Below are positions 50,593 to 58,834 of a stretch of 64,000 nucleotides of DNA, in pieces. Made by a program: the position numbers and the translations under genes. Position 1 is the first letter of the stretch. Each line of letters starts with the position of its first letter. Source of the stretch: an uncultured Coriobacteriaceae bacterium (GTDB taxonomy: Bacteria > Actinomycetota > Coriobacteriia > Coriobacteriales > Atopobiaceae); contig CADAUA010000003.1 of the NCBI GenBank assembly GCA_902791035.1, positions 62,001-126,000 of the forward strand, given 5' to 3'. Below the pieces are notes generated by a model. It did no database searches, was not told where the DNA came from, and saw only the letters and a list, made by a program, of their open reading frames with translations.

Positions 50593-52359
50593 CTAGCCGC
50601 GGCGCTCGTCTATCTCGGCCGTGATGTCCGCGATGAAGTCGTCGAGCTCGCGCTGGACGGTCTCGTTCGAGCGGTCGCGCACGGAGATGTTGCCGGCCTC
50701 GACCTCCTTCTCGCCCAGGATCAGCATGTAGGGCACGCGGTCGATGGAGCGGGCCTCGCGGATCTTGTAGCCGATCTTCTCGTCGCGGTCGTCGACCTTC
50801 ACGCGGATCTTGTGCGCACGCAGGACGTCGGCCACCTTGTACGAGTACTCGCGGGTCTTCTCGGACACGGGCAGGATCTTGACCTGGCAGGGAGCCAGCC
50901 AGGTGGGGAACTTGCCCTCGTACTGCTCGATGAGCATGCCGATGAACCGCTCGAAGGAGCCGAAGCCCGCGCGGTGGATCATGATGGGGCGCTTCTTGGA
51001 GCCGTCCTTGTCAACGTACTCGAGCTCGAAGTTCTGCGGGAGCTGGAAGTCCAGCTGGATGGTGCCGCACTGCCACTCGCGACCCAGGCAGTCCTGCAGG
51101 TGGAAGTCGATCTTGGGGCCGTAGAAGGCACCGTCGCCGGGGTTGAGCACGTAGTCCACGCCCATGGTCTCCAAGGCCTGCTTGAGGCCGGCCTCGGCGG
51201 CCTCCCAGTCCTCGTCGGAGCCCATGGAGTTCTCGGGGCGGGTGGAGAGCTCCACGCGGTAGGGGAAGCCGAACTGCTTGTAGTAGGCCGTGATCAGGTG
51301 CGCCACGTCGGTGACCTGCTCGGTGATCTGGTCCTGGCGGATGAAGAGGTGGGCGTCGTCCTGGGTGAAGGAGCGCACGCGGAAGAGGCCGTGCAGGGCG
51401 CCCTTGAGCTCGTGACGGTGGTCCTTGCCGGCCTCCGCCAGCTTGAGGGGCAGGTCACGGTAGGAGCGCGGACGGGACTTGTAGATGAGGCAGGCACCGG
51501 GGCAGTTCATCGGCTTGATGGCAAAGTCCTCGTCGTCGATGGACGTGGTGTACATGTTCTCCTTGTAGTGATCCCAGTGGCCCGAGGTCTCCCAGAGCTT
51601 GCGGGAGAGGATGACGGGGGTGTCCACCTGCTCGTAGCCGTACGCGTCCTGCATCTCGATCCAGTACTGCTTGAGCGCGTTGTAGACCTTCATGCCGTTG
51701 GGGAGCCAGAAGGGGAAGCCCGGACCGAAGTCCGAGAACATGAAGAGCTCCATCTCCTTGCCGATCTTGCGGTGGTCGCGCTTGGCGGCCTCCTCGAGCA
51801 GCTTGAAGTAGGCCTCCATGTCCTGCTTGGAGAGGAAGGCGACGCCGTTGATGCGGGTCAGCATCTTGTTCGAGGAGTCGCCCTTCCAATAGGCGCCGGA
51901 GACGCCCGTGAGCTTGAAGGCCTTGAGGGCCTTCGTGTAGGTGATGTGCGGGCCCACGCACATGTCGATGTACTCGCCCTGCTGGTAGAAGGTGATGCGG
52001 GCATCCGCGTCAAGGTCGCCTATGTGCTCGACCTTGTACTTCTCGCCGCGCTCCTCCATGAGCTTGACGGCCTCGTCGCGAGGGAGCTCGAAGGTTGTGA
52101 ACTTGAGGTTCTCCTTGCAGATCTTGGCCATCTCGGCCTCGATCGCGGGGAAGTCCTCCTCGGAGATCTTGACGCCCTCGGGAAGGTCCACGTCGTAGTA
52201 GAAGCCCTTCTCGGTGGCGGGGCCAAAGGCAAAGTCCGTGCCGGGATAGAGGCGCGCGATGGCCTGGGCCATGATGTGGGCGGCGGAGTGACGGACGACG
52301 TGCAGCTCCTCCTCGGGGGCGCACTCAGCAACGTGGCCGTCGTTGTACAGAACCTTCAT
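50593..52359 (-). CDS. thrS: Threonyl-tRNA synthetase lacking the N-terminal TGS domain
   Basis: 588 residues from ATG 52359 (MKVLYNDGH). The editing (N2) domain begins almost at once with HSAAHIMAQAI near residue 30 and ends with YIDMCVGPH. The class II core follows: NCPGACLIYK, RVRSFTQDDAHLF, GAFYGPKIDFHLQD, and an anticodon-binding domain (~480-588). Typical ThrRS has a ~60-residue TGS domain first (total ~640); only ~25 residues precede HSAAH here, and the upstream open frame does not look like TGS. Zinc Cys/His residues appear present. No T-box leader was recognised. Confidence 0.92.
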   Translation of the reverse strand: MKVLYNDGHVAECAPEEELHVVRHSAAHIMAQAIARLYPGTDFAFGPATEKGFYYDVDLPEGVKISEEDFPAIEAEMAKICKENLKFTTFELPRDEAVKLMEERGEKYKVEHIGDLDADARITFYQQGEYIDMCVGPHITYTKALKAFKLTGVSGAYWKGDSSNKMLTRINGVAFLSKQDMEAYFKLLEEAAKRDHRKIGKEMELFMFSDFGPGFPFWLPNGMKVYNALKQYWIEMQDAYGYEQVDTPVILSRKLWETSGHWDHYKENMYTTSIDDEDFAIKPMNCPGACLIYKSRPRSYRDLPLKLAEAGKDHRHELKGALHGLFRVRSFTQDDAHLFIRQDQITEQVTDVAHLITAYYKQFGFPYRVELSTRPENSMGSDEDWEAAEAGLKQALETMGVDYVLNPGDGAFYGPKIDFHLQDCLGREWQCGTIQLDFQLPQNFELEYVDKDGSKKRPIMIHRAGFGSFERFIGMLIEQYEGKFPTWLAPCQVKILPVSEKTREYSYKVADVLRAHKIRVKVDDRDEKIGYKIREARSIDRVPYMLILGEKEVEAGNISVRDRSNETVQRELDDFIADITAEIDERRG

Positions 52360-52516
52360 GTGATAAGACCTTCCCATGATGCGGCAGAAGCCGTTCCAGT
52401 GTACAACAGCGTGGGAGGACGCGCCCGCCAAGCGACAAACGCGCACGAAACCGCAAGGTCGCCCTCCCGTGCGCCGGCGCACAAGAGTGTCTGACACCCT
52501 TGGCCCGGAATGGGGA

Positions 52517-54025
52517 CTACCGGAGGTAGCGGGCCCGCAGATAGTCCAGATAGTACTGCACGTTCAGGTCCTCGCCCGTGGCCAAGCGCAGTTGCTCGGT
52601 GGCGGTGTAGGTCTGGCCGTTGCACCAGATGTGGTCCTCAAACCAGCCCCGTACGCCCGTGGGGTCGCCTGCCGCCAGTCGCTCGAAGGCGTCGGGGACG
52701 TCACGGCGCAGGGCATGCTCGTACTGGGCGCCGTACATGTCCCCCAGCGCATAGCCCTGGAAGTAGCCGATCCACCCGCTGGACCAATGGACGTCTTGGA
52801 GGATCCCCTCCCGCCGGTCGCGCGGACGCACGCCCAGGAGTTCCTCATAGCGTGCATCCCAGGCGTCCTCGAAGTCCTCCAGCGCCAGCCTGCCATCAAA
52901 GTAGTCGCGCTCCATCTCGTAGCGCACGATGATGTGGAGGGGATAGGTGAGCTCATCGGCCAGCTGACGGAGCGGACCTGGCGCTGGCTTGTTGAGAGCG
53001 AGGACGACCTGCTCGATGGGCACGTCGGCGAGCGAGGGCAGGAGCTCCCGAAGGGCAGGTTCCATGGCCTCCCAGAACTCGGGCGAACGGCACACGTGGT
53101 TCTCCATGAAGCGGGACTGGCTCTCGTGCATGGTGCCGTCGATACCGCCCCAGATGCCCGCGGCCTGCACCTCGGGCGACGATGAGTAGCTGTACATGGA
53201 GTGGCCCGACTCGTGGCAGATCGTGGTGACCAGATGGAAGAGCGGGACCGCGGGATCCGAGAAGGTAGAGGCGCGCGAGTCCGAGGGGCCCATCATGACC
53301 GAGACGGGGTGGTGCACGCGGAAGTTGGTGATGCGGGCCGGATCCGCGCCTATCGCGCGCTGGGCCGCTCTCAGCAGGGCGTCCTCCACATGCCGCGTAC
53401 GGTCAGCCTCCGCAAGGTCGAGCACATGCTCGTCCACGCCCTCCCAGAAGGCCGCGGACTCCTCAAGGATATGGGGTACCGCAGCCTTTACCTGCGAGAA
53501 GAAGCCGTCCACCTGCTCCACTGCGTAGCCGGTGCCAAAGCGGTCCAGCAGCACCTGGAAGGGGCGGGCGGCAGGGTCGAGCGCATCCGCTATGCGCGAG
53601 AAGACCTCGAACTCCCGGCGCAGATACGGCAGGAAGGCCTTGAAGTCATCTGCCTGGTAGCACTCCTCCCAGCCTCGCTGGCACTCCGCGTTTGCACGAC
53701 CCAGCTCGGAGCGCAGGGTCTCCGGCAGGGTATGCGTATCGTCATAGCGACGCACCAGGTAGCGGGCCACACCGCGGTCGAGGTCGGAAGGGAAGTCCTT
53801 GTCAGCTAGGGCGCGCAGTCCCTCTACGACGTCGCGCACGTCACACCTGTCTAGAAGCTCTCCGCGCAGGCGCTCCACGTAGGCGCCGGCCTCGGACTCC
53901 CAGTCGAAGCCCGCCGTCGGGCAGGCGCACCAGCGGTCGTAGTAGGTCACGTTGTCGAAGAACTCAAGGTAGCGCAGGTCCCGCACGTACTCGCGCGCCT
54001 TGGCCAGAAGCTCCTGTGTGGTCAT
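52517..54025 (-). CDS. M32 (Taq-type) metallocarboxypeptidase
   Basis: 502 residues. The zinc site is CHESGHSMYS near residue 260, followed by GTMHESQSRFMEN, both hallmarks of M32 carboxypeptidases, which release C-terminal amino acids. The protein is otherwise helical, with no signal peptide, so it should be cytoplasmic. DIMxGPSDSR-like material (MMGPSDSRAS) precedes the zinc site. A GGGGAGACC ribosome site precedes the ATG. Downstream is a 157 bp gap to thrS, which is transcribed the same way but reads away from it. Confidence 0.9.
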   Translation of the reverse strand: MTTQELLAKAREYVRDLRYLEFFDNVTYYDRWCACPTAGFDWESEAGAYVERLRGELLDRCDVRDVVEGLRALADKDFPSDLDRGVARYLVRRYDDTHTLPETLRSELGRANAECQRGWEECYQADDFKAFLPYLRREFEVFSRIADALDPAARPFQVLLDRFGTGYAVEQVDGFFSQVKAAVPHILEESAAFWEGVDEHVLDLAEADRTRHVEDALLRAAQRAIGADPARITNFRVHHPVSVMMGPSDSRASTFSDPAVPLFHLVTTICHESGHSMYSYSSSPEVQAAGIWGGIDGTMHESQSRFMENHVCRSPEFWEAMEPALRELLPSLADVPIEQVVLALNKPAPGPLRQLADELTYPLHIIVRYEMERDYFDGRLALEDFEDAWDARYEELLGVRPRDRREGILQDVHWSSGWIGYFQGYALGDMYGAQYEHALRRDVPDAFERLAAGDPTGVRGWFEDHIWCNGQTYTATEQLRLATGEDLNVQYYLDYLRARYLR

Positions 54026-54199
54026 GGTCTCCCCTTCCTCACTCCCAGTCTAGCCCGCAGTCTAGACCGAGGTCAGACCTTTTGTCACCAACCTCTGGGA
54101 TGGACGTCGCCGGGGCCTCACGCGCAGCCAGGTCCCATGTCACACGAGGTCGGGCCCCGTGTTACCTAACGGAGGCCTAGCCTTTCTGACGCCCACGGT

Positions 54200-54342
54200 T
54201 GCACCCGCGAGTGCGCTGGGAGGGGCCCGCACGGTCCCGAACCCCATCCCGGGTGCAGAAACAGGCCGCTATTGGGCGGCTTTCTGCACCCGGAATGGGG
54301 TTTCGGACCTCCGCAAGGCGTTACCAGCACATCGCGGGTGCA
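54200..54342. repeat. Nested long inverted repeat (143 bp)
   Basis: The inner arms 54233-54269 and 54276-54309 pair through GGTCC, CGAA, CCCCAT, CGGGTGCAGAAA and GCCGC around the loop TATTGG. Outer arms begin TGCACCCGCGA at 54200 and end TCGCGGGTGCA at 54342, with interrupted pairing between. It lies in the 441 bp gap 54026-54466, which otherwise holds nothing recognised. Confidence 0.8.
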
Positions 54343-54466
54343 CGGCCACGCCCGGCAGTGTGCCTGCTGGCCGAACGTGGCAAGAAGGTCTGGCTGCCTG
54401 TCGCAAGGGAGGGCCCCGGCGCGCGAGGCGTCGGGGCCCAGAGTCACACGCTCAGGAGGATGGGGG

Positions 54467-57400
54467 TTAGTCCTGGTCGTGCTTCCTCTTGGAACCAAAG
54501 AGCGCAGCCAGGCCACCGGCAAGAAGTGCGCCTATGCCAGCGATGCTTGTGGGATCGCCCGTATTGGGAGTCGCAGCCTTGGTGGCCTCGGAAGTCTTCA
54601 TGTGCTCGGGCTTAGCAGCCTTATTGGTCGCGGGCTTCGCGGGCTCTGCGGGCTTGCTGGGCTCAGGGTTCTTCTCCCACTGGGCCACCACCGTGGTGTC
54701 GTCGCTCATGGGTGCCGTGGGGTCGAAGTCCGCACCATCGGCGGTCTTCCACCCCTTGAAGGTGTAGCCGTCGCGCTTGAGCTCGGGGAGCTTCGCCGCG
54801 TCGCCGTAGGCCACCTGGACCTGATCGGTCTCGTTCTTGCCGTCGCCGTCCGCATCGTAGCCATGATCGACAGTCACGGCATAGACCGGTACCACGTCGA
54901 TCGTGTCGTTGCCGGAAGCCTTCGCATCAGACGCCGCGGCCTCGACGGCCATGAGGCGCATATGCCTGGGCGCGGCCTTCTTTGAGCCAGCGTCCTCGGC
55001 GAGCTTCCAACCGCGCTTGCCGGGACGTGCGTTCATGTCGTACACAAGGTCAAAGGCAACGTCCTTGGAGTCCTTGGCCAGACGGTACTCCCTGCCCTGC
55101 TCTGCACTGAACTTGGCGATGTAGGTCTCGTAGTCCTTGAGGGTCACCGTCGTGCGGCAGGTGCCCGTCGCGTCATCGTAGACAATGGCGCTGTGGTCGA
55201 AGGTGCCGTCCGCAAGGTCGTACTGGCTGGTGGTGCCGCTCTTCTCGTCGTGCACCTTGACCTGGCCCGTCACGGGCGCTACGTCCCAAACCGCCATCTG
55301 GTACTGGCCCACGGACTCCAGACCCCACTTGCCGTTGGCGTACTCAAGCTCGTAGCTCAGCGGCACAGTGGTGAGGCCATTCTCGCTCACGTAGAACTTG
55401 GACGCGTCCTCGCCATTGAGCTTGTTGATGTAGGCTTGCTGACCCTGGCCCACAATGGTGAGGTGGGCGTGGGTACCATCGTACTCCACGGTGTAGGTGC
55501 CATCCAGAATCTCATAGGCCTTGATCAGATTGCCGTCACGGTCGGTCACGTAGACGGCCGGCTCGCCCATGGCGGCGTTCACGTCGTCGGTGGTGAGGGC
55601 GATGTCCTTCACGGAGATGTCGGCCACCCAGGTGCCGTCCCAGTCGTCCGCGCTCTTGCCGCCCATCCACTGGGGTGTGGGGTTATCGGCGTCGAAGTAC
55701 ATGTAGAGCGTCACAGGCGTGGTGTCAACTGCGGCGTAGGGCTTGCCCGTCTCCTGGGCGTACTTCTTGGCGTAGTACTCAATGTCGTCGGCGGAGAGGG
55801 TCACCGTGTACCCCACGACGCCATCCTCACCCTTGACGAGCTTGCCACGGGCATAGTGACCGGCCTCGAGCGGGTACTCCGCCACGGCGTCGCCATCGGT
55901 GTCGTTTAGGTAGATATCGGCCATGCAGTTCTCGGCGATCTCGTCGTCGGTGGGCTCGGCCACTTCGGCCACCGTCACGGTCGCCCGGTAGTCGCCGGAG
56001 AAGTCGCCCACCTTCTGGCCGCCCATCCACTGGGGCGTGGGGTTGGTGGCGTCGAAGTGCATGTAGAGCACCTGGGCCCTGGGGTCGACGGCGTAGAGGT
56101 CGCGACCGGTCTCACCCGCGTACTTGGACGCGTAGTACTTGAGATCGTCCGCGTCGACGCTCACCTTGTAGGTGACGGTGCCGTCCGCAGCCTTCTCGAG
56201 ATTCCAGCGGGTGTAGTGGCCGGCCTCCAGCTTGTACTTCTTGGCGACCTTGTCGGAGCCCTGCTCGTAGACGTTGACGTAGCAGGACTTGGCCACCTCG
56301 GCGTCCGTGGGTTCCGCGATCTCGCGGACGTTCACGTCGGCCACCCAGGTGCCGTCCCAGTCGTCGGCGCTCTTGCCGCCCATCCACTGGGGCGTGGGGT
56401 TGTCGGCGTCGAAGTACATGTAGAGCCAGGCGGGCTTGGCCTTGTACGCGTAGACGTTCTTGCCGCTCTCCTTGCCATACTTCTCGGCATAGTAGGCCAG
56501 GTCCTTCTTGGAGAGGGTCACGGCGTAGCCGTAGGAGCCGTCCTTGCCGCGGGTCAGCTTCTGGCGGGTGTAGTGGCCGGCCTCCAGGTCGTACTGGGCC
56601 ACGGGGTCCTCGGAGCCCTCGGCGTAGACGTTGACGTAGCAGTTCTCGGCGACCTCTTCGTCGGTGGGCTCTGCCACCTCGGCAAGGTTCACCTTAGCCA
56701 CCCAGTGGGACACGTCGCTATCCGAGGCGTTCTCGCCGGCAATCCACTGGTGGGGGTTGGTGCTCGTGTTCCAGAACATGGTGAGCCAGGCGGGACTGGG
56801 ATCAACGGCGTAGTAGTCCTTGCCCGTCTGCTTGGCGTACTTGGCCGCATAGTACTTGAGGTCATCCTTGGAGACGGTCACGTAGTAGGTGTAGGAGCCG
56901 TCCGCGCCCTGCTCCACCTTGCCAGGCGTGTAGTGGCCCTCCTCCAGGTCCAGATAGCCCTGGTAGGTGCCGTCCACGTAGAAGCCAACGCGGGCCTGCA
57001 GGGCCACGGTGGCGGCATCGGGTGCCGTCACTACCTCGGGGGCCTCGGGGCCCTTGAAGGTGAGCTTGCACTTGTTGTTGGGGCTGGCCACCCACTGCTG
57101 GGCAGAAGCGTCCCACTGCAGATAGATGTGCTGGTTGGAGTAGCCCATGCGGAACTCGTAGTCGGCCGCGTTGGCTCCCGCAGGCAGGTACTCCGCCATT
57201 TTGGCCTCGTCGGCGTAGTCCAGGTTGACCATGACCTGGTAGGTGCCGTTGGACTGCGTTACCTTGCTCACATAGTCCACCGTGTCCGCCTTGACGGCCA
57301 CGGTGCTGTAGGTCTTGCCATCGTCGATGCTCAGCTGGATGAGCTCCTTGCCCGCCAGGTCCTTCTCCACAGAGAAGGTCGGGGCGATCGCGGCTTCATC

Positions 57401-57727
57401 GGCGGCAGACGCCGCCCCGGGCGCCTGGGACACGGTGGCCTGTGGAGCAGCTGCAGCGTCAGCTACCATGGCAGACGCCCCATCGGCCTCGCCAGCGGCC
57501 TGGCCGTTCACGTCAGCTGCCTCGTCGGCTTTGTCGGTCGCATCGGACGCCTGGTCGGCATCCTGTGCCTCTGCCATGTGCTGGGGTTCCGCCTTCTGCT
57601 GCACGACGGCGGTCTGCCGCACGTCGGCAGCGGTGGCTGCGTCCTCGGCCAGCGCGGGAACCGCGCCGACGCTCAGCGATAGGGCCGCCGTTATGGCGGC
57701 AGCGGCAATCCTGCCGTGTACGTTCAT
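54467..57727 (-). CDS. Large sortase-anchored surface protein with ~119-residue repeated modules
   Basis: 1086 residues. A Sec signal peptide (~1-28) is followed by an Ala/Asp-rich linker (to ~110). Residues ~125-915 form a series of related modules. Four are close copies of ~119 residues, each with LEAGHYTR, YYVTVSKDDLKYYA-type, NPTPQWMGG and VAEPTDEEVAENC elements; an N-terminal and two C-terminal ones are more diverged. Residues ~960-1025 are a Listeria-Bacteroides (InlB) repeat (LPELKRDGYTFKGWKT). The end is a Pro/Lys linker, ATPNTGDPTS, a hydrophobic segment and SKRKHDQD, a sortase signal with TPNTG in place of LPxTG. No sortase is in the window. Role: probable adhesin or stalk. Confidence 0.85.
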   Translation of the reverse strand: MNVHGRIAAAAITAALSLSVGAVPALAEDAATAADVRQTAVVQQKAEPQHMAEAQDADQASDATDKADEAADVNGQAAGEADGASAMVADAAAAPQATVSQAPGAASAADEAAIAPTFSVEKDLAGKELIQLSIDDGKTYSTVAVKADTVDYVSKVTQSNGTYQVMVNLDYADEAKMAEYLPAGANAADYEFRMGYSNQHIYLQWDASAQQWVASPNNKCKLTFKGPEAPEVVTAPDAATVALQARVGFYVDGTYQGYLDLEEGHYTPGKVEQGADGSYTYYVTVSKDDLKYYAAKYAKQTGKDYYAVDPSPAWLTMFWNTSTNPHQWIAGENASDSDVSHWVAKVNLAEVAEPTDEEVAENCYVNVYAEGSEDPVAQYDLEAGHYTRQKLTRGKDGSYGYAVTLSKKDLAYYAEKYGKESGKNVYAYKAKPAWLYMYFDADNPTPQWMGGKSADDWDGTWVADVNVREIAEPTDAEVAKSCYVNVYEQGSDKVAKKYKLEAGHYTRWNLEKAADGTVTYKVSVDADDLKYYASKYAGETGRDLYAVDPRAQVLYMHFDATNPTPQWMGGQKVGDFSGDYRATVTVAEVAEPTDDEIAENCMADIYLNDTDGDAVAEYPLEAGHYARGKLVKGEDGVVGYTVTLSADDIEYYAKKYAQETGKPYAAVDTTPVTLYMYFDADNPTPQWMGGKSADDWDGTWVADISVKDIALTTDDVNAAMGEPAVYVTDRDGNLIKAYEILDGTYTVEYDGTHAHLTIVGQGQQAYINKLNGEDASKFYVSENGLTTVPLSYELEYANGKWGLESVGQYQMAVWDVAPVTGQVKVHDEKSGTTSQYDLADGTFDHSAIVYDDATGTCRTTVTLKDYETYIAKFSAEQGREYRLAKDSKDVAFDLVYDMNARPGKRGWKLAEDAGSKKAAPRHMRLMAVEAAASDAKASGNDTIDVVPVYAVTVDHGYDADGDGKNETDQVQVAYGDAAKLPELKRDGYTFKGWKTADGADFDPTAPMSDDTTVVAQWEKNPEPSKPAEPAKPATNKAAKPEHMKTSEATKAATPNTGDPTSIAGIGALLAGGLAALFGSKRKHDQD

Positions 57728-57878
57728 GAAACCATCCCCCTTGGGCTGGACTCAGGGCTCTCGCCCACTTCGTCATCCAGCCTAGAAGACGGTTGAATAG
57801 AATCTGAAAGCCATGAGTTATGCGGTTGTCAGGTTTGTTATACATGCGTAAGGTCACGTCGACGGCTCGGCCCCAGCC

Positions 57879-58130
57879 TGCAGACGATAGAAGCCAATTT
57901 CGGTCAGAAAGCCCGCAAACCCCAAACACCTGCCGCAGCCAAGAAACAAAATCGCAGGTCAGACGCCTGCAGGCAAGAAAGAGCGCGCAGACGACAGAAG
58001 CCATTTTCGGTCAAGCCGTGTGCCACCCCCAAACGTCTGCCGCCGCTACACACAAAAGCGCTGGTCATCGAACTGAAGGCCTGCAGACGATTGTCACCAT
58101 TTTCGGTAAGAGGGGCCATGCATCCCAAAT
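57879..58130. repeat. ~100 bp imperfect direct repeat (3 copies) upstream of the large surface protein
   Basis: GCAGACGA followed by a conserved CCA(A/T)TTTCGGT occurs at 57880, 57987 and 58083 (107 and 96 bp apart). Units also share CCCCAAAC..TCTGCCGC and a following CGC..GGTCA. The 506 bp gap 57728-58233 holds this array, the 58184 terminator and the surface gene leader. Short open frames across it encode only repeat peptides and are not believed. Confidence 0.8.
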
Positions 58131-58183
58131 GTCTGCCAGTTGTCGGCCCAGCGGTGCACCCCCAGAGACGGCCGCCACAACAA

Positions 58184-58209
58184 GGGAGGCCACCCGAAGG
58201 CGGCCTCCC
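58184..58209 (-). terminator. Terminator after the zinc-ribbon protein gene
   Basis: GGGAGGCC (58184-58191) pairs with GGCCTCCC (58202-58209); TTGTTG follows on the minus strand. Confidence 0.75.
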
Positions 58210-58233
58210 TGGCATGACGTCCTTGTCACTGTA

Positions 58234-58665
58234 CTACTGGATGCGCGTGCGGCAGTAGGGGCAGACCTTCCAGTCCGCGTTGAGCGGCCTGTGACAGGTG
58301 GGGCAGACGTTCCTCACCTGGGTGTTGCAGATGGGGCAGACCACGAAGTCGCGGTCGATGGGGGCACCGCACTTGGGGCAGATCCCGTAGTGCGAGAGCT
58401 GGTGCTCGCGCAGGGCGATGTCCAGGTCCTGCTCCTCGCGGTCGATAAGATAGGAGCTGGGCCGCAGAATCACGTAGGCCAGAAGCCCCACGATGGGGAT
58501 GACCGAGATGATGGCCCACATCCACCAGGGCTCGGCACCGCGACGCTGGGCATCGCGGATCACGTAGACGATGGAGAGCACGTACAGCATCACGATGCAA
58601 ATGACCATGAGGTAGAGGACCATGCGCACTTCGGGCGTAAGAATCTGGTCGATAAGCTCCTGCAT
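58234..58665 (-). CDS. Membrane protein with PLDc_N-like helices and double zinc ribbon
   Basis: 143 residues from ATG 58665, preceded by AAGGAGCAGGG. Two transmembrane helices occupy residues ~13-33 and ~45-67 (VLYLMVICIVMLYVLSIVYV and WWMWAIISVIPIVGLLAYVI), resembling the PLDc_N module. The C-terminus has two CxxC-type zinc ribbons: CPKCGAPI...CPICNTQ and CPTCHRPL...CPYCRTR. Such proteins are common and uncharacterised; the ribbons face the cytoplasm or outside depending on topology, which cannot be fixed here. It is downstream of folC. Confidence 0.8.
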   Translation of the reverse strand: MQELIDQILTPEVRMVLYLMVICIVMLYVLSIVYVIRDAQRRGAEPWWMWAIISVIPIVGLLAYVILRPSSYLIDREEQDLDIALREHQLSHYGICPKCGAPIDRDFVVCPICNTQVRNVCPTCHRPLNADWKVCPYCRTRIQ

Positions 58666-58796
58666 CCCTGCTCCTTTTAAGCTGTGATAGGAGGCGAACC
58701 CTGCGGCCCGCCCCGGATGTAACAAGAAGATTGTAGCAAAGTGGCATAGGCCCCGCACTCTCCGCGCAAAGCTCCATAGCGCTCAGCACACGCAAA

Positions 58797-58820
58797 AGGC
58801 CCGTCCCGTCGTAGGGCCCA
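58797..58820 (-). terminator. Weak terminator after folC
   Basis: A GGCCC/GGGCC stem around a ~11 nt loop is followed on the minus strand by TTTTG. It is short, so readthrough into the zinc-ribbon gene is plausible. Confidence 0.4.
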
Positions 58821-58834
58821 GCACGTCAGAGCGC

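Noticed and set aside
52360-52516. T-box leader for thrS (and similarly for trpS at 9867-9923)
   Set aside because: No T-box sequence, specifier stem or terminator/antiterminator pair could be found; gaps are too short.
57904-58215. 103-codon minus-strand frame with repeated LTENG peptides
   Set aside because: The peptide repeats follow from the DNA repeat; there is no ribosome site and the frame is interrupted relative to the unit length.
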